Shown: one piece after another, positions 1 to 5,747 of the stretch
Position numbering within the stretch: the first letter of the stretch is position 1
Layout of the letters: every line of letters begins with the position of its first letter
From: Treponema sp. UBA4307
GTDB taxonomy: Bacteria; Spirochaetota; Spirochaetia; Treponematales; Treponemataceae
Direction: 5' to 3'
Assembly (NCBI GenBank): GCA_002394685.1
Contig: DGUP01000035.1
Coordinates: 5,918 to 11,905 of the forward strand
Length of the DNA stretch: 5,988 nucleotides
Notes under the pieces: model-generated
Told to the model about the DNA's origin: nothing
Database searches by the model: none
Seen by the model: only the letters and a program-made list of their open reading frames with translations
Position numbers and translations under genes: made by a program

Positions 1-918
1 ACCAATATCCTTTGTGCGGAATCTCATAAGAGGAAAGGCCTGTTTTGTAATTGCAGTAAATACCAGCTCCCCCTTCTCTCCATCAGGCAGACGCTTACCG
101 GTTTTTGGATCAATTGTTTCTACAATAAAATGATCTTCGTTTACATGCATGCCTTTTTGTTCAGCACACTCGTAAGCAACTCCAGGCCCCATAACTTCTG
201 TGAGACCGTAAATATCGTAGGCTTTCAGTCCCAGGGATTTTTCAATGTCACGGCGCATTTCTTCGGTCCATGGTTCTGCTCCAAAAATTCCAGCCTTAAG
301 CTGAATGTCATCCGGAGTGAGCCCCATCTCCTTAAGAGTTTCTCCCAGATATGCGGCATAACTTGGTGTACAGCAGAGAATTGTAGATTTTAAATCCTGC
401 ATGAAAGTAATCTGACGCTGAGTATTACCACTTGAAATTGGAATTACCTGACAGCCCAGTTTTGTTGCTCCACCGTGAACTCCAAATCCACCTGTAAAAA
501 GACCATAGCCATATGCAACCTGAACAACATCATTTTCATCTGCTCCAACTGCAACTAGCTGGCGGGCAGTACATTCATCCCAGATATCAAGATCTTCTTT
601 TGTATAGCCTACAACAATCTGTTTTCCTGTAGTTCCGGAAGATGCATGAATGCGCACAACCTGACTTCTTGGTACGGCAAAAAGTCCATAGGGATAAGTC
701 TGACGCAAATCATCCTTGCAGGTAAAAGGAATCTTGTCTAAATCTTCAAGGCCCTTAATATCATCCGGGGTAACGCCGGCTTCTTCACAACGCTTTCTGT
801 AATATTCAACATTTTCGTAAACGTGACGAAAGTTTTTTGCAAGTCTTTCTCCCTGAAGTTTACGTAATTCTTCCTGAGACATGCATTCTTTTTCCGGCTG
901 AAAATATTTTAAGCTCAT
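1..918 (-). CDS. paaK: Phenylacetate-CoA ligase (aryl-acetate:CoA ligase, AMP-forming), 3' end cut by window
   Basis: This is the N-terminal 306 residues of a protein whose family is usually about 430-440 residues, so roughly 130 C-terminal residues lie off the left edge. The reading frame is open from ATG at 918 to base 1. Visible ANL-superfamily motifs are the phosphate-binding loop SSGTTGK (residues 93-99), GAEPWT (213-218), the A5-type motif YDIYGLTE (234-241) and RFRTKDIG (299-306). The start has AGAGGA four bases upstream, and the N-terminus (MSLKYFQPEKECMSQEEL) matches the family style, so the first ATG is preferred over M13. The family makes phenylacetyl-CoA or indoleacetyl-CoA from the aryl acetate, ATP and CoA in the cytoplasm. 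It is divergent from iorAB, a partnership often seen in anaerobes and consistent with handling aryl acetates as the IOR product or substrate. Substrate specificity cannot be read from the sequence. Confidence 0.95.
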   Translation of the reverse strand, partial: MSLKYFQPEKECMSQEELRKLQGERLAKNFRHVYENVEYYRKRCEEAGVTPDDIKGLEDLDKIPFTCKDDLRQTYPYGLFAVPRSQVVRIHASSGTTGKQIVVGYTKEDLDIWDECTARQLVAVGADENDVVQVAYGYGLFTGGFGVHGGATKLGCQVIPISSGNTQRQITFMQDLKSTILCCTPSYAAYLGETLKEMGLTPDDIQLKAGIFGAEPWTEEMRRDIEKSLGLKAYDIYGLTEVMGPGVAYECAEQKGMHVNEDHFIVETIDPKTGKRLPDGEKGELVFTAITKQAFPLMRFRTKDIG

Positions 919-967
919 ATAATCCTCTTTATTAAAACAAGTTTCCTGTGTGATTTTAATTCTATTT

Positions 968-996
968 ATAGTAACACTATGTTTTTTTGTTGTAAA
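968..996 (-). promoter_or_regulatory. Candidate paaK promoter
   Basis: Read on the minus strand, TTTACA (996-991) and TACTAT (973-968) are 17 bases apart. A start near 961 would give a leader of about 42 nt ending in the AGAGGA ribosome site at 928-923. The -35 matches 5/6 and the -10 only 4/6; the overlapping TATAAA (970-965) is an alternative -10. The surrounding DNA is very AT-rich, so chance matches are easy. Confidence 0.4.
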
Positions 997-1070
997 GAAG
1001 AATTATCATCAAAAACACATGGAATCTTTGACTATTAATAAAAAATTAACTGTAAAAAAGCCCTTGGATA

Positions 1071-1079
1071 TGCTATAAT
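1071..1079 (+). promoter_or_regulatory. Candidate iorAB promoter (extended -10, TGCTATAAT)
   Basis: TGC followed by a perfect TATAAT (1074-1079) forms an extended -10 element, which does not need a strong -35; the best 17-bp partner, TGTAAA at 1051-1056, is poor. Transcription would start near 1086, about 12 bases before the inserted element at 1098. A second weaker possibility just upstream is TTGACT (1028-1033), 17 bases, TGTAAA (1051-1056). If this promoter is used, the iorAB mRNA begins with the whole inserted element. Without the element the leader would be about 53 nt, an ordinary length. Confidence 0.5.
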
Positions 1080-1095
1080 TTTACATCTATATTAA

Positions 1096-1120
1096 TAGCC
1101 CGAATGTCGAGTTTTGAAAA
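1096..1120 (+). repeat. Left terminal inverted repeat of the element
   Basis: It begins TAGCCCGAATGTCGAG and ends in GTTTTGAAAA. It matches the reverse complement of 1386-1410 at 24 of 25 positions; the mismatch is G1109 against T1397 (which would need A here to pair). TAATA lies at 1093-1097, overlapping the outer TA. Confidence 0.9.
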
Positions 1121-1174
1121 GTTGCTAACATTACAAAAAAAACGGCGCGAAGGAGTGAAAACAACTTACGAAAA

Positions 1175-1235
1175 CACTTATTTTGTGCTGCCGCGGTAGC
1201 GGCAAACGTAAATAATTACAAGCACAAAATACGTG
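1175..1235. repeat. Hairpin arm inside the element (nested stem-loops)
   Basis: TATTTTGTGCT (1179-1189) pairs perfectly with 1221-1231, and after one mismatch CAC (1175-1177) pairs with GTG (1233-1235). Its loop contains a second hairpin, GCCGC-GGTA-GCGGC (1190-1203). The symmetry is seen directly; folding as DNA or RNA is inferred. Confidence 0.8.
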
Positions 1236-1240
1236 TAGCA

Positions 1241-1319
1241 GGCGAGCGGTGCCTTCACAGCATAGCTGTTCGGTGAATCACTCAAAATGCACCACTGGTG
1301 CATTTTGCCGGCTTCGCCG
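1241..1319. repeat. Second, branched hairpin arm inside the element
   Basis: GGCGAGC (1241-1247) can pair with GCTTCGCC (1311-1318) with one bulge. Between them are ACAGC-ATA-GCTGT (1257-1269), enclosed by TTCAC/GTGAA (1254-1258 and 1273-1277), and the perfect hairpin CAAAATGCACC-ACT with its complement (1283-1293 and 1297-1307). An alternative small hairpin, CGGC-TTC-GCCG, lies at 1309-1319. Together with 1175-1235 this gives a multi-branched fold closed by the long outer stems. Confidence 0.7.
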
Positions 1320-1385
1320 TCGTTCCCTAGGTTTCGATAAGTTGTTTTCATGACTGGGAGCTGTTTTTTTTGATAAATTCGTTGA

Positions 1386-1410
1386 TTTTCAAAACTTGAC
1401 ATTCGGGCTA
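1386..1410 (-). repeat. Right terminal inverted repeat of the element, carrying an outward TTGACA
   Basis: It is the partner of 1096-1120, followed by TAATAG at 1409-1414, which repeats TAATAG at 1093-1098. On the plus strand it contains a perfect TTGACA (1396-1401) facing iorA; the single TIR mismatch changes the left copy to TCGACA. No -10 sits at a normal distance (the nearest good one, TAGAAT at 1433-1438, is 31 bases away), so I do not call a promoter. Confidence 0.9.
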
Positions 1411-1454
1411 ATAGAAAAAAAGTTTTCTTTTCTAGAATATTCGAGGTTATTAAA

Positions 1455-3224
1455 ATGAAGCAATTGATGCTGGGAAATGCTGCAGCCGCAAGAGGACTTT
1501 ATGAGGCGGGCTGTGAATTTATTTCAAGTTATCCTGGAACTCCAAGTACAGAAATTACTGAAGAAGCTGCTAAGTTTAAGGACATCTACTGCGAATGGGC
1601 ACCAAACGAAAAAGTTGCCCTGGAATCTGCTTTTGGTGCATGCCTTGCCGGACGCAGGGCTTTCTGCGGAATGAAACACGTAGGTCTTAATGTTGCCGCA
1701 GACCCACTCTACACAATGAGTTATACAGGTGTAAATGCAGGACTTGTTATTGGTGTTGCAGATGATCCGGGAATGCATTCTTCACAGAACGAACAGGACA
1801 GCCGTCATCACGCAATTGCATCAAAAGTTCCAATGATTGAACCTGCTGATTCAGAAGAAGCCCGCCGTTTTTCAGCAATCGCTTTTGAAATCAGTGAAAA
1901 ATTTGATACTCCTGTTTTGTACAAGATGTGTACCCGTGTTGCCCACAGTCAGAGCATTACAGAAACAGTTGAAAGAAATCTTCCGGAGCACAAGCCTTAC
2001 GAAAAAAATATTCAGAAATATGTAATGGCACCTGCAAACGCAATCCGCCGCCATCCTTTTGTTGAGCAGAGGATGAAGGATATTGAAAACTGGAGCGAAA
2101 CTTCTGGAATCAACAGAATTGAAGAAGGAAATGGTAAAGGACAGATTCTTGGACATGAAGATTCTAAAACTGGAATTATAACTTCTTCAACAAGTTATCA
2201 GTATGTAAAGGAAGTGCTTGGGGACAGAATCAAAATCCTTAAACTGGGAATGGTAAATCCTCTTCCTGCAAATATGATCCGGAATTTTGCAGAAGGACTT
2301 GAAGCATTAATTGTTGTGGAAGAACTGGATCCGATTATTGAAAACTTCTGCCGCAGCCTTGAACTGGGAATAAAGATTTACGGAAAAGACATTCTTCCTT
2401 TATGCGGAGAATTCAGTCAGAACATAATTGCTTCTTCACTGGGGCTCTCTGCTGATACAGGCAGAAAACTTAACATAAACATTCCGGTACGTCCGCCGAT
2501 TATGTGCGCAGGCTGTCCACACAGAGGAATGTTCTATGCACTGAATAAATTAAAGGTAACTGTTTTTGGAGACATTGGCTGTTACACTTTAGGTTCTGTT
2601 GCACCTCTTTCTGCAATGGATGTTACTCTTTGTATGGGTGCTTCTTTCAGCGGACTTCACGGCTGGAACAAATCTGCAGGAGCTGACAACGAAAAGAAAT
2701 CCGTTGCTATAATCGGAGATTCAACTTTCATGCATTCAGGAATGACAGGCCTTGCATCAATTGCATATAACCAGTCAAACTCAACTGTAATTATTCTTGA
2801 TAATTCAATTACAGGAATGACTGGTCATCAGCAGAATCCAACTACAGGAAAAAATCTTTATGGTGATCCGGCAGGAAAAGTAAATCTTGAAGCACTTGCA
2901 AGGGCAATGGGAATTAACAGAGTAAGAGTTGTTGACCCTTACAATATTGCTGAATGTGAAAGCGCAGTAAAAGAAGAGATTGCTGTTGAAGAACCAAGCC
3001 TTATTATTAGCCGCCGTCCATGCGCCCTTCTGAAAGAAGTAAAACACAAGGCTCCTTTAAAGGTTGACCAGGACAAATGTAAATCCTGCAAAATGTGTAT
3101 GAAGATTGGATGTCCTGCCATTGCAATGAAAAACGGCAAGGCAAAAATTGATGACACTCTTTGTGTAGGTTGTGGTGTTTGTGAACAGATGTGTAAGTTT
3201 GATGCATTTAAGGAGCAGCAGTAA
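1455..3224 (+). CDS. iorA: Indolepyruvate:ferredoxin oxidoreductase, alpha subunit
   Basis: This 589-residue catalytic subunit is of normal length for IorA. With IorB it converts arylpyruvate, CoA and oxidised ferredoxin to aryl-acetyl-CoA, CO2 and reduced ferredoxin in the cytoplasm, a reversible reaction. The N-terminal part is the pyrimidine-binding-type domain (YPGTPSTEI at 26-34; NEKVALESAFGACLAG at 51-66). After a middle linker region comes CAGCPHR (351-357) and the TPP-binding domain with GDIGC (372-376) and GDS (421-423) leading to DN at 449-450. The C-terminus is a two-cluster ferredoxin domain: C542, C545, C548, C553-P, then C570, C573, C576, C580, giving CX2CX2CX4CP and CX2CX2CX3C. 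GAGG (1443-1446) lies eight bases before the ATG. It overlaps iorB by one base. All key residues are intact. Family membership is secure; the preferred arylpyruvate is not visible. Confidence 0.97.
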   Translation: MKQLMLGNAAAARGLYEAGCEFISSYPGTPSTEITEEAAKFKDIYCEWAPNEKVALESAFGACLAGRRAFCGMKHVGLNVAADPLYTMSYTGVNAGLVIGVADDPGMHSSQNEQDSRHHAIASKVPMIEPADSEEARRFSAIAFEISEKFDTPVLYKMCTRVAHSQSITETVERNLPEHKPYEKNIQKYVMAPANAIRRHPFVEQRMKDIENWSETSGINRIEEGNGKGQILGHEDSKTGIITSSTSYQYVKEVLGDRIKILKLGMVNPLPANMIRNFAEGLEALIVVEELDPIIENFCRSLELGIKIYGKDILPLCGEFSQNIIASSLGLSADTGRKLNINIPVRPPIMCAGCPHRGMFYALNKLKVTVFGDIGCYTLGSVAPLSAMDVTLCMGASFSGLHGWNKSAGADNEKKSVAIIGDSTFMHSGMTGLASIAYNQSNSTVIILDNSITGMTGHQQNPTTGKNLYGDPAGKVNLEALARAMGINRVRVVDPYNIAECESAVKEEIAVEEPSLIISRRPCALLKEVKHKAPLKVDQDKCKSCKMCMKIGCPAIAMKNGKAKIDDTLCVGCGVCEQMCKFDAFKEQQ

Positions 3225-3799
3225 TGAACAGTGTAAAAAATATAATGATAGTAGGAGTTGGAGGACAGGGAGCACTTCTGGCTTCAAAAACTTTAGGCCA
3301 GGTTCTTCTTGATGCAGGCTACGATGTAAAAGTAAGTGAAGTTCACGGAATGAGTCAGCGTGGAGGCTCTGTTGTAACTTATGTCCGCTACGGTGACAAA
3401 GTTTATTCTCCAATCGTTGACAAGGGACAGGCAGATTTTATCGTTTCCTTTGAACTTCTTGAAGCTGCCCGCTATACAGAATTTTTAAAGGCTGATGGAC
3501 AGATTGTTGTTAACACACAGAAAATTGATCCGATGCCAGTAATCACTGGAGCTGCAGAGTATCCGGAAAATCTTGTGGAGAAGATGCAGGGAGAAGGATT
3601 TAAAGTTGATGCCCTGGACTGCCTTACTCTTGCTCAGCAGGCCGGAACTGCAAAAGCTGTAAACATTGTTCTGATGGGAAGACTTTCCAGATATATGGAC
3701 TTTCCGGAAGAAGCCTGGCTTTCTGCAATTGAAAAACTTGTAAAGCCACAGTTCCTTGAAGTAAATAAAGCAGCCTTCAAACTTGGCCGGGAAAACTAA
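3224..3799 (+). CDS. iorB: Indolepyruvate:ferredoxin oxidoreductase, beta subunit
   Basis: This 191-residue protein is the gamma-type domain of 2-oxoacid:ferredoxin oxidoreductases, which pairs with IorA to complete the active enzyme. Family hallmarks are the glycine-rich GVGGQG (residues 11-16) and the conserved block SEVHGMSQRGGSV (38-50). The start codon shares its A with the iorA stop (TAATG). AAGGAG (3210-3215), inside the end of iorA, is eight bases upstream, so translation is probably coupled, which would keep the subunits in equal amounts. The length is normal and nothing is missing. No clear transcription terminator with a U-tract follows; the 82-base gap to the acetyltransferase holds a hairpin (3808-3827) and no good promoter, so readthrough is possible. 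Confidence 0.97.
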   Translation: MNSVKNIMIVGVGGQGALLASKTLGQVLLDAGYDVKVSEVHGMSQRGGSVVTYVRYGDKVYSPIVDKGQADFIVSFELLEAARYTEFLKADGQIVVNTQKIDPMPVITGAAEYPENLVEKMQGEGFKVDALDCLTLAQQAGTAKAVNIVLMGRLSRYMDFPEEAWLSAIEKLVKPQFLEVNKAAFKLGREN

Positions 3800-3807
3800 T
3801 AAAAAAA

Positions 3808-3827
3808 GAGGAAGCCGCAGCTTCCTC
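3808..3827. terminator. Hairpin after iorB; T-tract only in the leftward direction
   Basis: GAGGAAGC-CGCA-GCTTCCTC is a perfect 8-bp stem. On the plus strand it is preceded by A7 (3801-3807) and followed by GTAACTGG, so it lacks a U-tract for iorAB transcripts. Read leftward, the stem is followed by T7, the canonical intrinsic terminator shape. It could stop antisense transcription entering iorB, or act as a mRNA 3'-end stabiliser for iorAB. Confidence 0.6.
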
Positions 3828-3881
3828 GTAACTGGTAAGCCGATCCTTCTTTCACAGATGGAATATTAGAGAAATAGAATA

Positions 3882-4352
3882 ATGAACATTTCAATCAGAA
3901 GAGTATTAATAGAAGACTATGACAGAATCTACGCACTCTGGAACAGCACGGAGCAAAGCAGAAGAGCTTTAAATCCTGTGGATGACAGCCGGGAAGGAAT
4001 TGAACGTTATCTTAAACGAAATCCCTCAACCTGTTTTCTGGCAGAATCAAAAGATGGCAGCGGGGACTCACAGGAAATTGCAGGGGTAATTCTCACTGGG
4101 CATGATGGAAGGCGTGCTATAATTCATCATTTATGTGTTCATCCGGCTTACAGAAGGGAGGGAATTGCCAGTCAGCTTGTTCAAAAAGCAGAAGAGGCGC
4201 TCCGCAAAGAAGGAATCAATAAAATATCTGGATTAGTTTTTAAGGACAATGATGCAGCAAATACTTTCTGGGAAAAGCAAGGCTACACCCTTAGAACAAA
4301 TCTGAATTACAGAAACAAAAGCCTTAACGAAAATGTGCCCCAAGGGGAATAA
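3882..4352 (+). CDS. GNAT-family N-acetyltransferase (YpeA/RimI-like)
   Basis: This 156-residue protein has the single GNAT fold, which moves an acetyl group from acetyl-CoA to an amine on a small molecule or protein. The acetyl-CoA site is visible as VHPAYRREGIASQLV (86-100), fitting R-x-x-G-x-A at 91-96. Motif B follows as NDAANTFWEKQGY (123-135). The length and the 'DYDRIYALWNSTE' start resemble stand-alone YpeA-type enzymes. The substrate cannot be deduced. The ATG has only a weak purine stretch (TAGAGAAA) upstream and no strong promoter, so it may depend on readthrough from iorAB 82 bases away. There is no evidence that it works with IorAB. Its last codons overlap a short ORF in another frame (4333-4452), not called here. 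Confidence 0.88.
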   Translation: MNISIRRVLIEDYDRIYALWNSTEQSRRALNPVDDSREGIERYLKRNPSTCFLAESKDGSGDSQEIAGVILTGHDGRRAIIHHLCVHPAYRREGIASQLVQKAEEALRKEGINKISGLVFKDNDAANTFWEKQGYTLRTNLNYRNKSLNENVPQGE

Positions 4353-4423
4353 CAATCAGCTTGCTGCAGCACTTGATATTATTGAAAAAAAAACTGTAAA
4401 CATCTGCCAGAGAAAAATCAATC

Positions 4424-4901
4424 TTAATTCTCTACAGAAAAAACGGCAGTGACATTTCCTTTGCCAAGAATCTTTTTAAGTTCAGCCTGGCTTACACCTT
4501 CCACTTTTCCAAGGCGGGTAAAGTTCCAGGTATTTTTGTCGTAATAAATGGTAATCTGATTTCCCTGGTAAAGAATTATGTCCCCGGCACTTGTTGTAAT
4601 CTGAGTGTCGTTCCGTGGAAGTGAAGTTCCAAGAGAGCCCACTTTTTCAAAACTGCCATAGTCCTGCATTGAAACAGTTAGGGGACCTTTTTTTCAAAAG
4701 ATTGTAGAAGGCAGCAGCTGAAGAATTATCAGAGAGTACTGCTGTAAGGCTATGATTTCCGCTGTCACTTGTAATTTCAATTTTGATTTTCATTATGGAT
4801 TCTCCCTTTTTTTCAGATGATATTGCATTACTTTTTTCTAACCCGCAGGCTGAAAAGAAAGAAAGAAGAAAGATCAAAAATAAGGTCAATGTCTTTTTCA
4901 T
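4424..4901 (-). pseudogene. Cyclophilin-like-fold protein with lipoprotein signal, split by a one-base frameshift
   Basis: The first frame runs from ATG at 4901 to a stop at 4647; the second continues to a stop at 4424. Removing one A from the A7 run (plus-strand T7, 4688-4694) joins them into a 158-residue protein reading ...LLKKGPLTVSMQDYG..., exactly the expected family continuity; otherwise the frame is lost after K71. Residues 1-19 are a lipoprotein-type signal (MKK, hydrophobic stretch, FSAC with Cys19). The core, from M37 (MKIKIEI) on, resembles small cyclophilin-like-fold proteins (SLPRND, AGDIILYQGNQITIYY, WNFTRLGK). The biochemical role of this family is not settled. Two starts have ribosome sites: AGAGGA (4913-4908) for the full form and GGGAGA (4806-4801), seven bases before M37. 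The break may be a true pseudogene, a slippage switch or a sequencing error; the rest of the frame is intact, so it is recent. Confidence 0.85.
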
Positions 4902-4958
4902 AGTTTATCCTCTATTCAGGTCAGCATGATTCTCAGTCGTTTTAATTACATCTTGTCA

Positions 4959-4975
4959 CTTAAATAAAGTTTAAG
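4959..4975. promoter_or_regulatory. Inverted repeat over the -10 of the cyclophilin-like gene (candidate operator)
   Basis: CTTAAA-TAAAG-TTTAAG is a perfect 6-base inverted repeat with a 5-base centre. It covers the candidate -10 (4968-4973) of the leftward promoter, where a repressor would block transcription. The composition is AT-rich, so chance symmetry is possible. Confidence 0.35.
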
Positions 4976-4996
4976 ACATTCACAGCGACTTGTCAA
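4968..4996 (-). promoter_or_regulatory. Candidate promoter for the cyclophilin-like gene
   Basis: On the minus strand a perfect TTGACA (4996-4991) is followed, after 17 bases, by TAAACT (4973-4968), a 4/6 match to the -10. Transcription would begin near 4961, giving a leader of about 60 nt with AGAGGA close to the ATG at 4901. Confidence 0.5.
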
Positions 4997-4997
4997 C

Positions 4998-5016
4998 ACT
5001 AAATTATTATTTTAGT
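4998..5016. promoter_or_regulatory. Inverted repeat between divergent promoters (candidate TetR operator)
   Basis: ACTAAA-TTATTAT-TTTAGT has perfect 6-base arms. It sits just upstream of the leftward -35 (4991-4996) and of the tetR -35 (5033-5038), the usual place for a TetR-family operator controlling both genes. An overlapping longer symmetry pairs TTTAGTAAC (5011-5019) with ATTGCTAAA (5032-5040), 7 of 9 positions, 12 bases apart. Binding is inferred only. Confidence 0.4.
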
Positions 5017-5032
5017 AACAAATAGTTCCTTA

Positions 5033-5061
5033 TTGCTAAAGTCTTTCGAATGTGATATTCT
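5033..5061 (+). promoter_or_regulatory. Candidate tetR promoter giving a leaderless mRNA
   Basis: TTGCTA (5033-5038), 17 bases, TATTCT (5056-5061), each 4/6 to consensus. Six bases after the -10 comes the A of the tetR ATG at 5068. An alternative extended -10, TGTGATATT (5051-5059), would also start at or within a few bases of the ATG. No purine-rich ribosome site exists before this ATG (GATATTCTCTCTTT), which supports leaderless translation. Confidence 0.45.
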
Positions 5062-5067
5062 CTCTTT

Positions 5068-5733
5068 ATGTCAAACTATATCCGCGCACGAAGCGACGAA
5101 CACAAGGAAGAACGTCTTTCTCAAATCAAAGAGGCAACAGAAGAACTTTTTAACACCTGCCCCTATACCGAAATTACCCTGACTACAATTGCAGAAAAAC
5201 TGGGCTGGTCGCGGGCAAATCTCTACAAATATGTTACGACAAAAGAAGAAATCTTTCTGGAAATTTCTGCTGAAAAAATGAAAGTTTATTATAATTCCCT
5301 GCTTTCTGCTTTTCCAGAAGGCAATAATTTTTCTCTGGAGGTTATTGCTGAAATCTGGGCCGGAATTTTAAATGCAAATCAGAATTATTTACGCTATGTT
5401 TCCTATCTTAATCCTGTTGTAGAAACAAATGTTACAGTAAATCGTCTCGCTGTCTTTAAGAAAAAATATTATGATCTGGCCTACGCTTTCCGGGATCGTC
5501 TTTCACAAATGCTTAAAATCAGCCAGGATGAAGCGTATAAAATTCAGCTTGATGTTCTTTTTTATTCATCATCAAATGCTGTCTGCTGTTACAAAAATCC
5601 TATTGTTCTTGAAGCACTTGAACAAATCAATATCACTCCGCCTCCAATGGACTTTTATAAAGATATGAAAGATTTCCTTAAGATGCGCCTGGACTGGATA
5701 AACAAACTTGTAAAAAATGGAAATGCTGTCTAA
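5068..5733 (+). CDS. TetR/AcrR-family transcriptional regulator
   Basis: This 221-residue protein has the typical TetR layout: an N-terminal DNA-binding three-helix domain (about residues 13-62) and a helical C-terminal ligand and dimer domain. The helix-turn-helix reads LTTIAEKLGWSRANLYKYVTTKEEIF (38-63), with the characteristic Y-K-Y-V-x-x-K-E-E-I ending. The C-terminal part is unlike any specific sub-family I can name; it has two adjacent cysteines (173-174) that could be redox or metal sensitive, but this is speculation. It is divergent from the cyclophilin-like gene with 166 bases between, containing two inverted repeats and facing promoters, which implies control of itself and that neighbour. 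The chosen ATG lacks a ribosome site; the next Met, M71, lies after the HTH, so 5068 must be the start. Confidence 0.93.
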   Translation: MSNYIRARSDEHKEERLSQIKEATEELFNTCPYTEITLTTIAEKLGWSRANLYKYVTTKEEIFLEISAEKMKVYYNSLLSAFPEGNNFSLEVIAEIWAGILNANQNYLRYVSYLNPVVETNVTVNRLAVFKKKYYDLAYAFRDRLSQMLKISQDEAYKIQLDVLFYSSSNAVCCYKNPIVLEALEQINITPPPMDFYKDMKDFLKMRLDWINKLVKNGNAV

Positions 5734-5747
5734 CGGAATTCAAAAAG

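Larger units (their letters stand above)
1098..1408. mobile_element. MITE-like non-autonomous element with terminal inverted repeats and target duplication
   Basis: The ends are near-perfect 25-base inverted repeats (1096-1120 and 1386-1410) with one mismatch. TAATA occurs directly outside both ends (1093-1097 and 1409-1413), which fits a 5-bp target duplication; a TA duplication with TIRs beginning TAGCCCG is an alternative reading. Further in are two more pairs of arms: 1134-1146 with 1361?-1372 (an A8 tract opposite a T8 tract) and 1156-1175 with 1331-1350. The core holds several hairpins. It contains no credible transposase; its only long frame, on the minus strand at 1178-1402, spans the hairpins and looks spurious. 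The core is about 50% G+C by hand count of 1201-1320, against about 22% at 961-1020, so it differs sharply from its surroundings. Such elements are normally mobilised in trans by a full-length IS with matching ends. It sits between the likely iorA promoter and the iorA ribosome site. It could instead be a structured RNA-like repeat. Confidence 0.8.

Noticed and set aside
130..393. Plus-strand 87-codon ORF
   Set aside because: Lies antisense within paaK, whose frame carries clear conserved motifs.
1178..1402. Minus-strand 74-codon ORF inside the element
   Set aside because: It runs through the hairpins and right TIR, has no ribosome site and no recognisable domain; its translation follows the palindromic DNA.
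1096..1410. Riboswitch or T-box controlling iorAB
   Set aside because: The structure is bounded by transposon-like inverted repeats and a target duplication, and I see no T-box consensus or known riboswitch core; a mobile element explains it better.
1412..1434. TAGAAAA/TTTTCTA inverted repeat before iorA as an operator
   Set aside because: Low-complexity A/T tracts give such symmetry easily; no supporting second site.
3057..3413. Minus-strand 118-codon ORF across the iorA-iorB junction
   Set aside because: Antisense shadow of two strongly conserved genes; Leu/His-rich low-complexity translation.
4338..4347. CCCCAAGGGG as a terminator of the acetyltransferase gene
   Set aside because: It lies inside the coding sequence, its loop would be too short, and no U-tract follows.
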